45,745 nt of DNA, from positions 1-45,745 of the forward strand of contig JAQUIV010000002.1 in NCBI GenBank assembly GCA_028681275.1, given 5' to 3'. The stretch's first letter is position 1; each line of letters opens with the position of its first letter. A program made the translations under genes and the position numbers. Origin of the DNA: Aliarcobacter sp. GTDB taxonomy: Bacteria > Campylobacterota > Campylobacteria > Campylobacterales > Arcobacteraceae. The notes under the pieces are model-generated. The model saw only the letters and a list, made by a program, of their open reading frames with translations. It did no database searches and was not told the origin of the DNA. Positions 9,638 to 19,527 of this stretch are shown piece by piece.

Positions 9638-11140
9638 TTAAAACCCTGAATTTGAAACAAAAGTAGAGATTATATTTAAAAGCGGATCTATTAATAAAAT
9701 AGAAATTATTGTTAAAAAAACAGCAAATCCAACAACTGATTTTGTAGGAATTGTTGCATTTTGCATAAATTTAGTATTTGCTCCTGCTTCTGGATCTCTT
9801 AAGAACATATATGAAACTGGTCTTAAATAATAATATGCAGCAATTGCAGAATTTAAAATAATAATGATTGCTAAAGCAATATGTCCAGCATTAACAGCAC
9901 TTGCTATTAAATACATTTTACCCCAAAATAGAGCAAATGGTGGAAGCCCTGTTAAAGCAAATAAAAACAGTCCTAAGATTGAAGCAGTAATTGGTGATAT
10001 TTGTGCTAATCCTGAGAATTTTTTAAATGTATATGGAGATTCATAATCATTAAACTCTTTTCCTCTATTAAGCCATAACATACCAAATGCACCAAAGTTA
10101 GTAATTGTAAATAAAATCCAATATAAAAATAGAGCATTTGTTGCTTGACTTGTTCCAATTACAATTGCAGCCATCGCCATACCTGCATTTGAAATAGATG
10201 AATAAGCAAGCATTCTTTTAATATCTTTTTGTTGTAATGCAATTATATTTGGTATTGTCATTGTTAGAACAATTGTTACATAAAGCATAGTTTGAATGAT
10301 AATATCATTTGCATGAATAAATATCTCAAAAAATCTTAATGCTACAACAAAACCTGCCATTTTAGGAATAACAGATAAAAATCCAGCCATTGCTGAAGTT
10401 GAACCTTGATAAACATCTGGAACCCAAGTATGGTATGGGAATAAAGATAATTTAAATCCAATAGCTGCAAACATAAATACAAATCCAACTAAAACTAAAA
10501 CATAGTTAGAATAATTATCATGTGTTAAAAAACCATCTTCTGTTAAAACTTGAGCCATTTGCGCTAATTCAACTGTTCCAGTTATTGCATAAAATATCAT
10601 AGAACCAAATACAAAAAATGCAGCTGCTAATGCTCCCATTGTAAAGTATTTAATTGAAGCCTCAATTGAAACCATTCTATTATGCATCGCAATCATCGTA
10701 TAAATTGCAAGAGATGATGTTTCAAGCCCAACAAAAATTAAAATCAAAGAATCTGAACTTACCATAAACTGGAAACCAGCAACAGCTAATAAATAAAGAG
10801 CAAAATATTCAGCATATCTAAACTCTTGAAGTCTTAATTTTGATAATCCTAAAAAAACAAAAAGAATTGAACCGCCAATTATTATACATTGAGATAAAAT
10901 TGCTATCCCATCTAATAACATTAAATCAAACATACCTCTAGCTTCACCATTAAAAGCTAAAAGAGTAAATAAGTCAAAAATTAGAAATAAAACAACTAAA
11001 ATTACATAAAGTGACTTATGTTTGTTTTTATTAAAAATATCTGTTAATAAAATTCCTAAAGCCCCAATAATTGCTATTGATACAGGTGCAATTGTTCCTA
11101 GATTTAAACTATCTAAATTTATATTTATAGGCTCAAGCAT
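9638..11140 (-). CDS. nuoN: NADH-quinone oxidoreductase subunit N
   Basis: Antiporter-like membrane subunit of complex I that carries part of proton translocation. The protein has 500 residues and about 14 hydrophobic helices. The key charged residues are visible: a glutamate in FVGLETSSLAIY, a lysine in FKLSLFPYHTWVPDVYQG, and the broken-helix region with KDIKRMLAYSSISNAG. It is the last gene of the operon. Its ATG overlaps the nuoM stop codon as TAATG, with GGGGAGG as Shine-Dalgarno, so translation is coupled. Confidence 0.97.
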   Translation of the reverse strand: MLEPININLDSLNLGTIAPVSIAIIGALGILLTDIFNKNKHKSLYVILVVLFLIFDLFTLLAFNGEARGMFDLMLLDGIAILSQCIIIGGSILFVFLGLSKLRLQEFRYAEYFALYLLAVAGFQFMVSSDSLILIFVGLETSSLAIYTMIAMHNRMVSIEASIKYFTMGALAAAFFVFGSMIFYAITGTVELAQMAQVLTEDGFLTHDNYSNYVLVLVGFVFMFAAIGFKLSLFPYHTWVPDVYQGSTSAMAGFLSVIPKMAGFVVALRFFEIFIHANDIIIQTMLYVTIVLTMTIPNIIALQQKDIKRMLAYSSISNAGMAMAAIVIGTSQATNALFLYWILFTITNFGAFGMLWLNRGKEFNDYESPYTFKKFSGLAQISPITASILGLFLFALTGLPPFALFWGKMYLIASAVNAGHIALAIIIILNSAIAAYYYLRPVSYMFLRDPEAGANTKFMQNATIPTKSVVGFAVFLTIISILLIDPLLNIISTFVSNSGF

Positions 11141-12666
11141 TATTTAACCTCCCCGATAGAGTTTAAAGCTTTTAATTTAGCTTTTGTATCCTCATTAACT
11201 GCTTTTATTTCCATTACATTTGTAAGTTGAGTTACTGTTGTATTTAATGGGTCTAATATTACTTTTGGATAAATTCCTAATGCTATAATTAAAACAACCA
11301 ATGAACCAAGAGCAACTAATTCTCTTCCAAAAATATCTTTCATACTTTTATTTTCAGGTTTTACTAATTTCCCAAAAAATGTTCTTTTGTACATTGCTAA
11401 CATATAAACAGCACTTAAAACAATCGTTAATGCTCCAATAAATGTTAAAATTGGAGAGTATTTAAAGAATCCTAAAAGAGATAAAAACTCACCGATAAAT
11501 CCTATTGTTAAAGGTAATCCTATTGATGCCATTAAAACAATTGCATAAACAAGAGCAAACATTGGCATATTATGTGCTAATCCACCAAACTCTTTTATCA
11601 TTTTTGTTTTTCTTCTGTCATATAAAACACCAACACTCATAAATAAAGCACCAGAAACAATACCATGACCTATCATTAAATAAACAGCCCCTGAAATTCC
11701 CTCAACATTTAAAGCAAATACCCCAAGAGTAATAACTCCCATATGAGAGATTGAAGAGTATGCAATCATCTGTTTCATATCTTCTTGTGCATAAGCAATC
11801 ATAGCTGTATAAATAATTGCAATAAGTCCTAAAGTAGCCATAAATCCTACAAAATAAACACTTGCATCTGGAAATAGTGGAAGTGAAAATCTAATAAATC
11901 CATATGTTTCCATTTTTAATAAAACAGCCGCTAACATAATAGAACCAATAGTTGGAGCTTGTCCGTGTGCTAATGGAAGCCATGTATGGAATGGGAACAT
12001 TGGAACTTTTACTGCAAATCCAAAGAAGAAGGCAATAAATAACCAAAGTTGAACATCAAATGGAAGAACTACACTATTCCACTCTATTAAACTAAAGCTC
12101 CAAACTCCTGTTGTTTGATTAAAGATATATCCAAAATATAAAATCCCTATAAGCATTACAAGTGAACCTGTAAATGTATATAAAAAAAATTTAATTGCCG
12201 CATAAAATCTTTTTTCTGCTCCCCAAAATCCAATAACATAAAACATTGGAATAAGTGTTAATTCCCAGAAAACATAAAATAGAATTAAATCTAAAGATAC
12301 GAAAACTCCAACCATTGTCATTTCTAAAAATAACATTGTGATAATTAGATTTTTAACATCTTTTTTTTCAGTTAATCCTATTAATGCAATCATTGTCATA
12401 AAAGTAATCATAACAATTAAAAATAATGAAACCCCATCAACCCCAACTAAATAATTAATTCCATAAGTACTTATAAGAGGTAAACTTTGAACAAATTGCA
12501 TTCCTGCAACACTTGTATCAAAGTGATACCAAAGAAGAAGTGATAATACAAATTCAACAACAGTAACTACAACTCCATATTGTCTCATAGCATCTTTGTC
12601 TATCAAAAATCCAACAATCGCAGCTGCTGCTGGGAAAAATATCAACATAGATAAAATATTTTCCAT
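11140..12666 (-). CDS. nuoM: NADH-quinone oxidoreductase subunit M
   Basis: Second antiporter-like proton-pumping subunit of complex I. Hydrophobic along its length, with the conserved glutamate in FWELTLIPMF, the lysine in VKVPMFPFHTWLPLAHGQAPT, and EDMKQMIAYSSISHMG. An ATG at 12670-12672 is only two bases from the AGGGG Shine-Dalgarno. The second ATG two codons later (12664-12666) has a spacing of eight bases and is the better start, giving 508 residues. It follows nuoL by a few bases. Confidence 0.96.
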   Translation of the reverse strand: MENILSMLIFFPAAAAIVGFLIDKDAMRQYGVVVTVVEFVLSLLLWYHFDTSVAGMQFVQSLPLISTYGINYLVGVDGVSLFLIVMITFMTMIALIGLTEKKDVKNLIITMLFLEMTMVGVFVSLDLILFYVFWELTLIPMFYVIGFWGAEKRFYAAIKFFLYTFTGSLVMLIGILYFGYIFNQTTGVWSFSLIEWNSVVLPFDVQLWLFIAFFFGFAVKVPMFPFHTWLPLAHGQAPTIGSIMLAAVLLKMETYGFIRFSLPLFPDASVYFVGFMATLGLIAIIYTAMIAYAQEDMKQMIAYSSISHMGVITLGVFALNVEGISGAVYLMIGHGIVSGALFMSVGVLYDRRKTKMIKEFGGLAHNMPMFALVYAIVLMASIGLPLTIGFIGEFLSLLGFFKYSPILTFIGALTIVLSAVYMLAMYKRTFFGKLVKPENKSMKDIFGRELVALGSLVVLIIALGIYPKVILDPLNTTVTQLTNVMEIKAVNEDTKAKLKALNSIGEVK

Positions 12667-12678
12667 ATACATAACCCC

Positions 12679-14538
12679 TTAAAGTACTGATAAAACTAAG
12701 GCAAAAACTAATCCTAAAATTAGTCCAAGTGTCATTAGTTTTAAAGATGATGATAAATTACCAGATTGAATTGGTCTTGCTTTTACACCTAATTTATTAA
12801 TAAAGTGTGCAATTCCATCAACTGATGCATCAATTAATTTGATTTCTATTACTTTCCATGCCCAAACTGAAAATGCGTGATATGGTTTTGAAATAACAAC
12901 CTCATAAAATTTTGGAATAAAATATTGGTTACTTAACAATTTGTAAATTGCTGTATTTTCCCAAGATTTATCAAATCCTCCATTTTTATATTTGAATACA
13001 GCTACTAAAATACCAAAGATAGCAACGGCACTTGTAACTAATATTAATATCCAAGAAGTTGAATGTGCAATATGTTCAGCTTCCCAAGTTGGTAAAGTTT
13101 TTGTAACAAATTCAACAAATGAGTGTTCAAACCAACCAGCAATTACAGCTAAAACAGCAAGTGGAATCATTGCTGCAATTACAAAACTTTTTGCTTCATG
13201 TGGATGGAATTCATCATCTGAATAGTTTTGTTCTCCAAAGAAAATTTTCATAACAAGTCTAAATGAATAAAATGCTGTTAAACCAGCTGTTATCCATAAT
13301 ATTGCCCATAAAACTACTGCATCAGCATTAAATGCAACTTCTAAGATTTTATCTTTTGAGAAGAATCCAGCAAGTGGGAAAATTCCAGCAAGCGCTAAAG
13401 ATGCTATTGTCATAATAATTGAAGTTGCTTTCATTTTATTATGTAAAGCACCCATTTTTCTAATATCTAATTCATCATCCATTGCATGCATAACATTTCC
13501 AGCACCTAAGAATAATACTGATTTAAAGAAAGCGTGTGCCGCTAAATGGAAAAGCGCAACCCAATAAGCTCCAAGACCAGCAGCAACAAACATATATCCA
13601 AGTTGAGATAGTGTTGAATAAGCAATAACTCTTTTCATATCGTTGTTTACTAAAGCCATAGTTGCTGCAAATATTGCTACAAATGCTCCAAGAGCAGCTA
13701 TTGCATAACCAACTTCTGGAATTAAAGTATAAAGTTCATTGGCTCTAATAACTAAATAAACTCCTGCTGTTACCATTGTTGCAGCGTGAATTAAAGCCGA
13801 AACTGGTGTTGGTCCTTCCATCGCATCTGCAAGCCATGTATGAAGTGGGAATTGTGCTGATTTACCCATTGCACCAATAAATAATAAAACACCTATCCAA
13901 ACTAAAGTGCTATTTTCTAAAGTTGAAACTTGAGCAAATACGATTTCATATTGTAAACTTCCAATATGCCAATAAATTAAGAACATCCCAAGTAATAAAC
14001 CTAAATCCCCTACTCTATTCATAATGAAAGCTTCATTTGCTGCCCATGTTGCTGATTCTTTGTGATACCAAAAACCAATTAATAACCATGAACAAACTCC
14101 AACCCCTTCCCATCCTATAAATAAAACAGCGAAGTTATCACTCATTACAAGAACTAACATTGAAAAAACGAAAGCAGATAAATAAGAGAAATATCTATTA
14201 AATCCTTTATCGTGATCCATATATCCAATCGAGTGAATGTGAACCATAGTTGAAACAACAGTAACTACTGACATCATTACAACACTAACTTCATCAACAA
14301 CAAAACCAAAAGGAATATTTAAATTTCCAATTACAATCCAATCAAATAAATTTGCATGAAGTGTTAAATCTGTTGTGTAAACAAAATATAATAAATATAA
14401 AGATGCATACATAGAAACAGCTAACATAAAAGATGTAAACCATCCTGTAAATAGCGTTTTTGGCTGCATTGAAAATAAAGCAGCAACTAAAGAACCTACT
14501 AATGGAGCAAAAAGTGCAATGTATATATATTTTTCCAT
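12679..14538 (-). CDS. nuoL: NADH-quinone oxidoreductase subunit L
   Basis: Largest antiporter-like membrane subunit, distal end of the complex I arm. In 619 residues it shows the conserved FIGWEGVGVCSWLLIGFW (glutamate), KSAQFPLHTWLADAMEGPTPVSALIHAATMV in two overlapping parts (lysine and histidines), and NDMKRVIAYSTLSQLG. The C-terminal extension (about 480-619) contains the lateral amphipathic helix region and a last membrane helix. AAGGA lies five bases before the ATG, just after the nuoK stop codon. Confidence 0.97.
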   Translation of the reverse strand: MEKYIYIALFAPLVGSLVAALFSMQPKTLFTGWFTSFMLAVSMYASLYLLYFVYTTDLTLHANLFDWIVIGNLNIPFGFVVDEVSVVMMSVVTVVSTMVHIHSIGYMDHDKGFNRYFSYLSAFVFSMLVLVMSDNFAVLFIGWEGVGVCSWLLIGFWYHKESATWAANEAFIMNRVGDLGLLLGMFLIYWHIGSLQYEIVFAQVSTLENSTLVWIGVLLFIGAMGKSAQFPLHTWLADAMEGPTPVSALIHAATMVTAGVYLVIRANELYTLIPEVGYAIAALGAFVAIFAATMALVNNDMKRVIAYSTLSQLGYMFVAAGLGAYWVALFHLAAHAFFKSVLFLGAGNVMHAMDDELDIRKMGALHNKMKATSIIMTIASLALAGIFPLAGFFSKDKILEVAFNADAVVLWAILWITAGLTAFYSFRLVMKIFFGEQNYSDDEFHPHEAKSFVIAAMIPLAVLAVIAGWFEHSFVEFVTKTLPTWEAEHIAHSTSWILILVTSAVAIFGILVAVFKYKNGGFDKSWENTAIYKLLSNQYFIPKFYEVVISKPYHAFSVWAWKVIEIKLIDASVDGIAHFINKLGVKARPIQSGNLSSSLKLMTLGLILGLVFALVLSVL

Positions 14539-14540
14539 GC

Positions 14541-14840
14541 TTATCCTTTCATCCCAGCAATATCATCTAAGTTAATAGAACCTGTTCTTTTATACCAAAG
14601 AATTAAAAGTCCAAGTCCAATTGCAACTTCACTTGCTGCAACTGCGATAATAAAAAATGCAAACATTTGTCCTGTTAAATCTCCATGAAATTTTGAAACA
14701 GCTGCAAATCCAACATTTACTGCATTTAACATAATTTCCGTAGAGAAGAATAACATCAATACATTTTTTCTTCTAATTACACCAATTAAACCTATACAAA
14801 ATAGAATTGTAGAAAGTATTAAATACGCATTAAGAGTCAT
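14541..14840 (-). CDS. nuoK: NADH-quinone oxidoreductase subunit K
   Basis: Small membrane subunit of complex I with 99 residues and three hydrophobic helices. Two buried glutamates typical of NuoK are present (FFSTEIMLNAVN near residue 35 and AASEVAIGLGLLI near residue 70). The ATG overlaps the nuoJ stop as ATGA, indicating coupled translation. Confidence 0.96.
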   Translation of the reverse strand: MTLNAYLILSTILFCIGLIGVIRRKNVLMLFFSTEIMLNAVNVGFAAVSKFHGDLTGQMFAFFIIAVAASEVAIGLGLLILWYKRTGSINLDDIAGMKG

Positions 14841-15418
14841 TTAACATCCTTTTCAGATGCTTCATCAAGTCTGATTTTTTCATCTATTTCTTCTTCTTTC
14901 ATTTCTGAATATGATTCATTCATTTTTTTCCCTGCTAATACAATTCCACCAACCATTGCAACAAGTAACATAATAGCTGCAAGTTCAAATGCTAATAAAT
15001 ATTTAGTAAATAACACATATCCAACATCAACACTATTTCCATATTCAGGGTGAATTGGATAATTTGCTTCAATATTTTGTCCAATAACTGGAGCTAAAAA
15101 TACGATAACTACAATAACTGCTAACATTCCTGAAAGTAAAAATACTAATCTTGGATTTTTTATTTTCTCTTTTACTTCTGATAATGAGTCAAAAAACATC
15201 ATTCCAAATGCATATAAAGCCATAATTGCACCTGTATAAACTACAATTTGAACGGCTCCTAGGAAATCTGCATTTAATAAAAAGAAAAATGCTGAAATAA
15301 AAATCATCCCAGCAGCAAGTGAACTTAATGCATATAAAGCATTGTTTGTTAAAACTGAAATACTAAACATACTAATAGTTAACACAGAAAATATTATAAA
15401 AGCTATAACTTCAAACAT
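14837..15418 (-). CDS. nuoJ: NADH-quinone oxidoreductase subunit J
   Basis: Membrane subunit of complex I with 193 residues and five predicted helices, including the conserved third-helix segment FLGAVQIVVYTGAIMALYAF. The cytoplasmic C-terminal tail is unusually charged (YSEMKEEEIDEKIRLDEASE). It lies 11 bases after nuoI and overlaps nuoK. Confidence 0.95.
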   Translation of the reverse strand: MFEVIAFIIFSVLTISMFSISVLTNNALYALSSLAAGMIFISAFFFLLNADFLGAVQIVVYTGAIMALYAFGMMFFDSLSEVKEKIKNPRLVFLLSGMLAVIVVIVFLAPVIGQNIEANYPIHPEYGNSVDVGYVLFTKYLLAFELAAIMLLVAMVGGIVLAGKKMNESYSEMKEEEIDEKIRLDEASEKDVK

Positions 15419-15429
15419 TCAGACTCCTC

Positions 15430-16050
15430 TTAGTATGATAATGGTGTTTTTTTAATTTTTTTGTCTGCATCGCTTGACACCGAACCATATCCATCAAATT
15501 CAAGTTGTGCACCTAAACCATTTGCAGATGTTAAAATATCTTCTTTAAGTGAAAAGTGAGCTCTTTGTTCACTTGAATTTTCATATCTTCCACCATGAAC
15601 AATTGCAAGTTCAGGACAAACTTCTGCACAATATCCACAGAAAATACATCTTCCCATATTTATTGTATATTGAGTTACTGCTTTTCTTGAATTTTCATCA
15701 ATTTTTGTTTCCATTCTAATACAGTTTGCTATACAGATTTTCTCACAAAGTCCACAACCAATACATCTCTCTTCACCTGACTCTAAAAGTCTTAGAAGTT
15801 TATGTACAGCTCTATATCTTGGACCAATTGGTAATTTTTCTTTTGGGTATTGAACCGTTGCCATTTCACCTTTAAATAATGCTTTATACATTATTCCAAA
15901 AGTGATTTTCATACCAACAAAAAGTTCACCTTTTACAGATCTTGTTAGCACTTGTTTAAATAAGTCCCAAGAAGTTTTAGGGTAATTATCTTCTTGAACT
16001 GTTACATATCCATCGGATACATTTCTATTTTTAAATTCTTTTAGTTCCAT
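15430..16050 (-). CDS. nuoI: NADH-quinone oxidoreductase subunit I
   Basis: Peripheral-arm subunit carrying clusters N6a and N6b next to the membrane. Two ferredoxin motifs are visible, CIGCGLCEKICIANC and CIFCGYCAEVCPELA. The start is taken at ATG 16048-16050 (MELKEF), because AGGAG lies directly upstream and this avoids overlap with nuoH. An in-frame upstream ATG at 16132-16134 would add 28 residues that run through the nuoH 3' end and look unlike NuoI. The resulting 206 residues fit the family. Confidence 0.95.
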   Translation of the reverse strand: MELKEFKNRNVSDGYVTVQEDNYPKTSWDLFKQVLTRSVKGELFVGMKITFGIMYKALFKGEMATVQYPKEKLPIGPRYRAVHKLLRLLESGEERCIGCGLCEKICIANCIRMETKIDENSRKAVTQYTINMGRCIFCGYCAEVCPELAIVHGGRYENSSEQRAHFSLKEDILTSANGLGAQLEFDGYGSVSSDADKKIKKTPLSY

Positions 16051-16058
16051 CTTAACTC

Positions 16059-17051
16059 CTAAAACATCATCACAAAACCAGTAACTAAAATGTTTAGTAC
16101 TGCAAGTGGCATTAATATTTTCCAACATAACCACATTAATTGATCAGGTCTAATATGAGGCCAAGAAGCTCTTGTCCATAAGAAAACAAAAATCAAACAC
16201 ATAACTTTTAATACAATCGCAAGTCCACCTGGAATAAACCATAGGTCGTTAAATCCACCTAAAAAGATAAGTGCAATTAAAAATGAAATTGTAAAAAGGT
16301 TCGCATATTCTCCAATAAAAAACATACCCCATCTCATACCTGAATACTCTGTTGCATAACCTGCAACTAATTCAGCTTCATGCTCAAGTAAGTCAAATGG
16401 AGTTCTATTTGTTTCAGCAAATCCAGCAATTGTGAATAATATGAAAGCTAATGGTTGAGACCAAATAATCCAGTCACTAACTCCTCCCGATTGATAGTTA
16501 TTAATATCAATTAAAGATAAACTTCCTACCATCATAAGTGGTGCTAAAAGTGAAAGTCCTGATACAACCTCATAAGATAAAAGTTGGATTGCAGTTCTTG
16601 CACCTCCTAGTAATGCCCATTTATTTGCAGAACTCATACCACCAAGTAATGGTCCATAAAGTCCAACTGCTCCAACTGACATTACAAATAAAACACCAAC
16701 ATTAATATCAGAAATAATTGGTCTTACTGTATATCCAAAAAGTTCAAATTCTGGGAAAAAAGGAACTGCTGACATTGCAATAAATGCAGTTGCAGCTGTA
16801 ATTAATGGTGCAACCATAAAAATAGGTCTATTTGCATTTGCTGGAATAAAATCCTCTTTACAGAATAATTTAATTCCATCTGCTGCAATTTGTAATAACC
16901 CATAAGGACCAACATTTGTTGGACCTAATCTTCTTTGCATAAATGCTAAAACTTTTCTTTCAATATAAGTTGTAAAACCTGCAAGTGCTGAAAAAACGGC
17001 AAGAACAACTACTACTTTAATTATTGTTTCTAATATGATACTTGTTTCCAT
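16059..17051 (-). CDS. nuoH: NADH-quinone oxidoreductase subunit H
   Basis: Membrane subunit that forms the quinone-binding cavity together with NuoB and NuoD. The 330 residues have about eight helices. Conserved features are YIERKVLAFMQRRLGPTNVG near residue 30 and the charged loop FAETNRTPFDLLEHEAELVAGY in two overlapping parts near residue 212. It starts one base after the nuoG stop codon. Confidence 0.97.
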   Translation of the reverse strand: METSIILETIIKVVVVLAVFSALAGFTTYIERKVLAFMQRRLGPTNVGPYGLLQIAADGIKLFCKEDFIPANANRPIFMVAPLITAATAFIAMSAVPFFPEFELFGYTVRPIISDINVGVLFVMSVGAVGLYGPLLGGMSSANKWALLGGARTAIQLLSYEVVSGLSLLAPLMMVGSLSLIDINNYQSGGVSDWIIWSQPLAFILFTIAGFAETNRTPFDLLEHEAELVAGYATEYSGMRWGMFFIGEYANLFTISFLIALIFLGGFNDLWFIPGGLAIVLKVMCLIFVFLWTRASWPHIRPDQLMWLCWKILMPLAVLNILVTGFVMMF

Positions 17052-17052
17052 A

Positions 17053-19527
17053 CTATACCTTTATTACTTTTGCTTTATTAAATCTATAAGTATTAAATAA
17101 AACATTTGATGGGCTATTTTTCATAAATGTTGATACATAAGGAATATCTCCATCTATTTGAATATCAACATAAGCAAATAATTCTAACTCTTGATTATTA
17201 GCAATCACTTTAACTTTATCACCCTCATTTAATTCAAGTTTTTCAAAAGCTTTTTTTGAGAAGAAAATTCCATCTTGTAGATTTTCTTTAAATTCATGTG
17301 AAATAGCTGTAAATTCATTAAATTGATTAATTGGGTTTGCTTTATAAATCAAAATTTCATCACTTGCAAGCGATATTGTTTCAATACTTATTGCTTTTGT
17401 TGTATCTTGAGTTAATGTTTCATTTGAAGTTAAGTCATAACCTCTATATTCAACTTGGTCATTTCCAAATTTATTTGGTAAATCATCAAATGCAATAGCC
17501 TTGTAACCTTTTTCAATAGGAAGTTTTGCAGTATATTCTATTGTATATTCAACATCTTCATTTAAAAGTTCATTTGCAATTTCGTTTAATGTATAACCAT
17601 TAAATCCTATTGCTGCATTTGTAGGAATTACTTTTTTATCAATATTTGTATAAGTTCCCTCTTGTTGGTTAAGTGCTGGGATATCTAAATCTCCATCACC
17701 TAAAGCTGAAAGTTCAAAATCTGCTTTTACATTATAACCAACGCTAAATCCCGACTCTTCCTTTGATAATGTACAAATTTGTGCAACACCTAAAGTATTT
17801 GTTTGAGATGGGATAATCACTACATCAAAAGCTGTAAATTTATCAACTAATCCACAAAGTTTTGCAAGATTTTCAGCATTTGGATGAGTAATTAAGTCTT
17901 CTCCAACCATTAAAGAGAAAGAATCTTTTTTAGCTAACATTTCATCAACTAAATCAAGGAATTTTTCATTTTTTCCAAATGCTTCAACAAGTTTTGTATA
18001 TTCATACTCCACTTCTTTTGAAATTTTATTTGTTACAAGTTTTTTAACTTCTTTTTCTTCACCTGTTGCTTCATCAACAACTATTTCAACAACTGTTTCT
18101 TTAACATCTTCCGTAACAGTTTTTGTTTTCATCTCTTTAAATGAATCAATATATTCTTGAACTTCAGCTGGTAAATTTTTTGCAAATTTATATAAAATAA
18201 AATATAAAATCGATTCTTCAACCATTGCATCATGGTAGATAAACTCTGTTGTTTTACCTTTTTTACCAATTTTTTCCATAATTGGATCAGCTAGAGGATG
18301 AAAATATAAACCCGAACCTTTATTCATTGAAACTGAGTTATTAAAGGCATATCTAGCATTTGGTAAATCAGATTTTAAATAAGAACCCACAGAAATTACA
18401 AAATTTGAATTATGAACATCTGATAATTTTGATGAATAAAGTGATTTTCCAGATGTTTTAGAGTAATTTTTTAAGAATTCTTGGTATCTTCTCGCATCTT
18501 CATTTACAAGATTTGCTCCCATTTTTTCAGCAATTTTTTGTAAAATTAATGCTTCTTCATTTGTGATATAAGAGTTAAACTTAATATTTTTTGCTTTTTT
18601 AAATGCTTCAAGTGCTTTTTCAAAAGCAACTTTATCTTTTGAAGTTACTTTATTTTCAAAATCATAAGCAAATCTTCCAGCTCCATTTACCGTTGAATAG
18701 TGAGGTTCGCTATTTACTCTATAAATTTTTTTAGTTGAGTGTTTGTCTATTGATTCATGTTTTACATCATAATATAAAAATGCACAATCACTTGAGTGAG
18801 GATTTGCAGCTGGTATTTTTCTAAGTTCCCAAGCATTTGAAGTATATTGGAAATCATGTGAAACTAATGCCCCAACAGGACAAGCACTAATACACTCTCC
18901 ACAATTTGTACAGGCGTCTGCATCATAACCAATAAGTGACTTATTAAGTTTATTCCACATAGCATAAGCATCTTTTGGCATCTCATCTTTAAATACTTTA
19001 TCAATATTATCAGAGTCTCTTTTTACCGTACTTAATGCATTTGAACCAACCATATCTTCACATACAGTTACACATCTTTCACAAACGATACATAAAGCTG
19101 GGTCATAATTCATAACTCCCCAATGTTGAACTGGTCTGTGAATATCTTTGATGCTATAAGATTGAGAATCAACTTTCATATATAAAGAGTAATTTTGTAA
19201 TTCACACTCTCCACTTTGGTCACAAACACCACATTGTAATGGATGGTTTACATCGTAAACTTCCATTATAGCTCTTCGCTCTTTTTCAATATTTTCTGTA
19301 ACTGTTGTAATGTTCATATCAGCTTTAACTTTAGTGTTACAACCATATACTTGTTTTCCATCTGCTTCAACTAAACATAATCTACATGCAAGTGTTGGTG
19401 AACATCTTGTTAAATAACAAACAGCAGGAACAAATACATCATTTGCCCTTGCTACATTTAAAATTGATTCACCATCTTTGGCTTGAACACTTTTACCATC
19501 AATTGTTAGTGTAATCATATCGCTCAT
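17053..19527 (-). CDS. nuoG: NADH-quinone oxidoreductase subunit G (extended iron-sulfur set)
   Basis: Peripheral electron-transfer subunit, 824 residues. N-terminal plant-type [2Fe-2S] domain with C37, C48, C51 and C63. N5-type motif H95, C99, C102, C108. Then two complete four-cysteine motifs, C146-C149-C152-C156 and C206-C209-C212-C216 (CTNCGECISACPVG). Canonical NuoG/Nqo3 has one N4 site built from CxxCxxC plus a distant Cys, so the second full motif suggests an additional [4Fe-4S] cluster, as in hydrogenase-type domains. The C-terminal half (from about 290) is a degenerate molybdopterin-enzyme fold with a Glu/Lys/Val-rich insertion at about 465-515. It overlaps the preceding gene as TAATG. 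Confidence 0.95.
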   Translation of the reverse strand: MSDMITLTIDGKSVQAKDGESILNVARANDVFVPAVCYLTRCSPTLACRLCLVEADGKQVYGCNTKVKADMNITTVTENIEKERRAIMEVYDVNHPLQCGVCDQSGECELQNYSLYMKVDSQSYSIKDIHRPVQHWGVMNYDPALCIVCERCVTVCEDMVGSNALSTVKRDSDNIDKVFKDEMPKDAYAMWNKLNKSLIGYDADACTNCGECISACPVGALVSHDFQYTSNAWELRKIPAANPHSSDCAFLYYDVKHESIDKHSTKKIYRVNSEPHYSTVNGAGRFAYDFENKVTSKDKVAFEKALEAFKKAKNIKFNSYITNEEALILQKIAEKMGANLVNEDARRYQEFLKNYSKTSGKSLYSSKLSDVHNSNFVISVGSYLKSDLPNARYAFNNSVSMNKGSGLYFHPLADPIMEKIGKKGKTTEFIYHDAMVEESILYFILYKFAKNLPAEVQEYIDSFKEMKTKTVTEDVKETVVEIVVDEATGEEKEVKKLVTNKISKEVEYEYTKLVEAFGKNEKFLDLVDEMLAKKDSFSLMVGEDLITHPNAENLAKLCGLVDKFTAFDVVIIPSQTNTLGVAQICTLSKEESGFSVGYNVKADFELSALGDGDLDIPALNQQEGTYTNIDKKVIPTNAAIGFNGYTLNEIANELLNEDVEYTIEYTAKLPIEKGYKAIAFDDLPNKFGNDQVEYRGYDLTSNETLTQDTTKAISIETISLASDEILIYKANPINQFNEFTAISHEFKENLQDGIFFSKKAFEKLELNEGDKVKVIANNQELELFAYVDIQIDGDIPYVSTFMKNSPSNVLFNTYRFNKAKVIKV

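Noticed and set aside
16051-16134. 28-residue N-terminal extension of NuoI
   Set aside because: It runs through the nuoH 3' end, has cysteine-rich non-NuoI sequence, and the ATG at 16050 has AGGAG just upstream.
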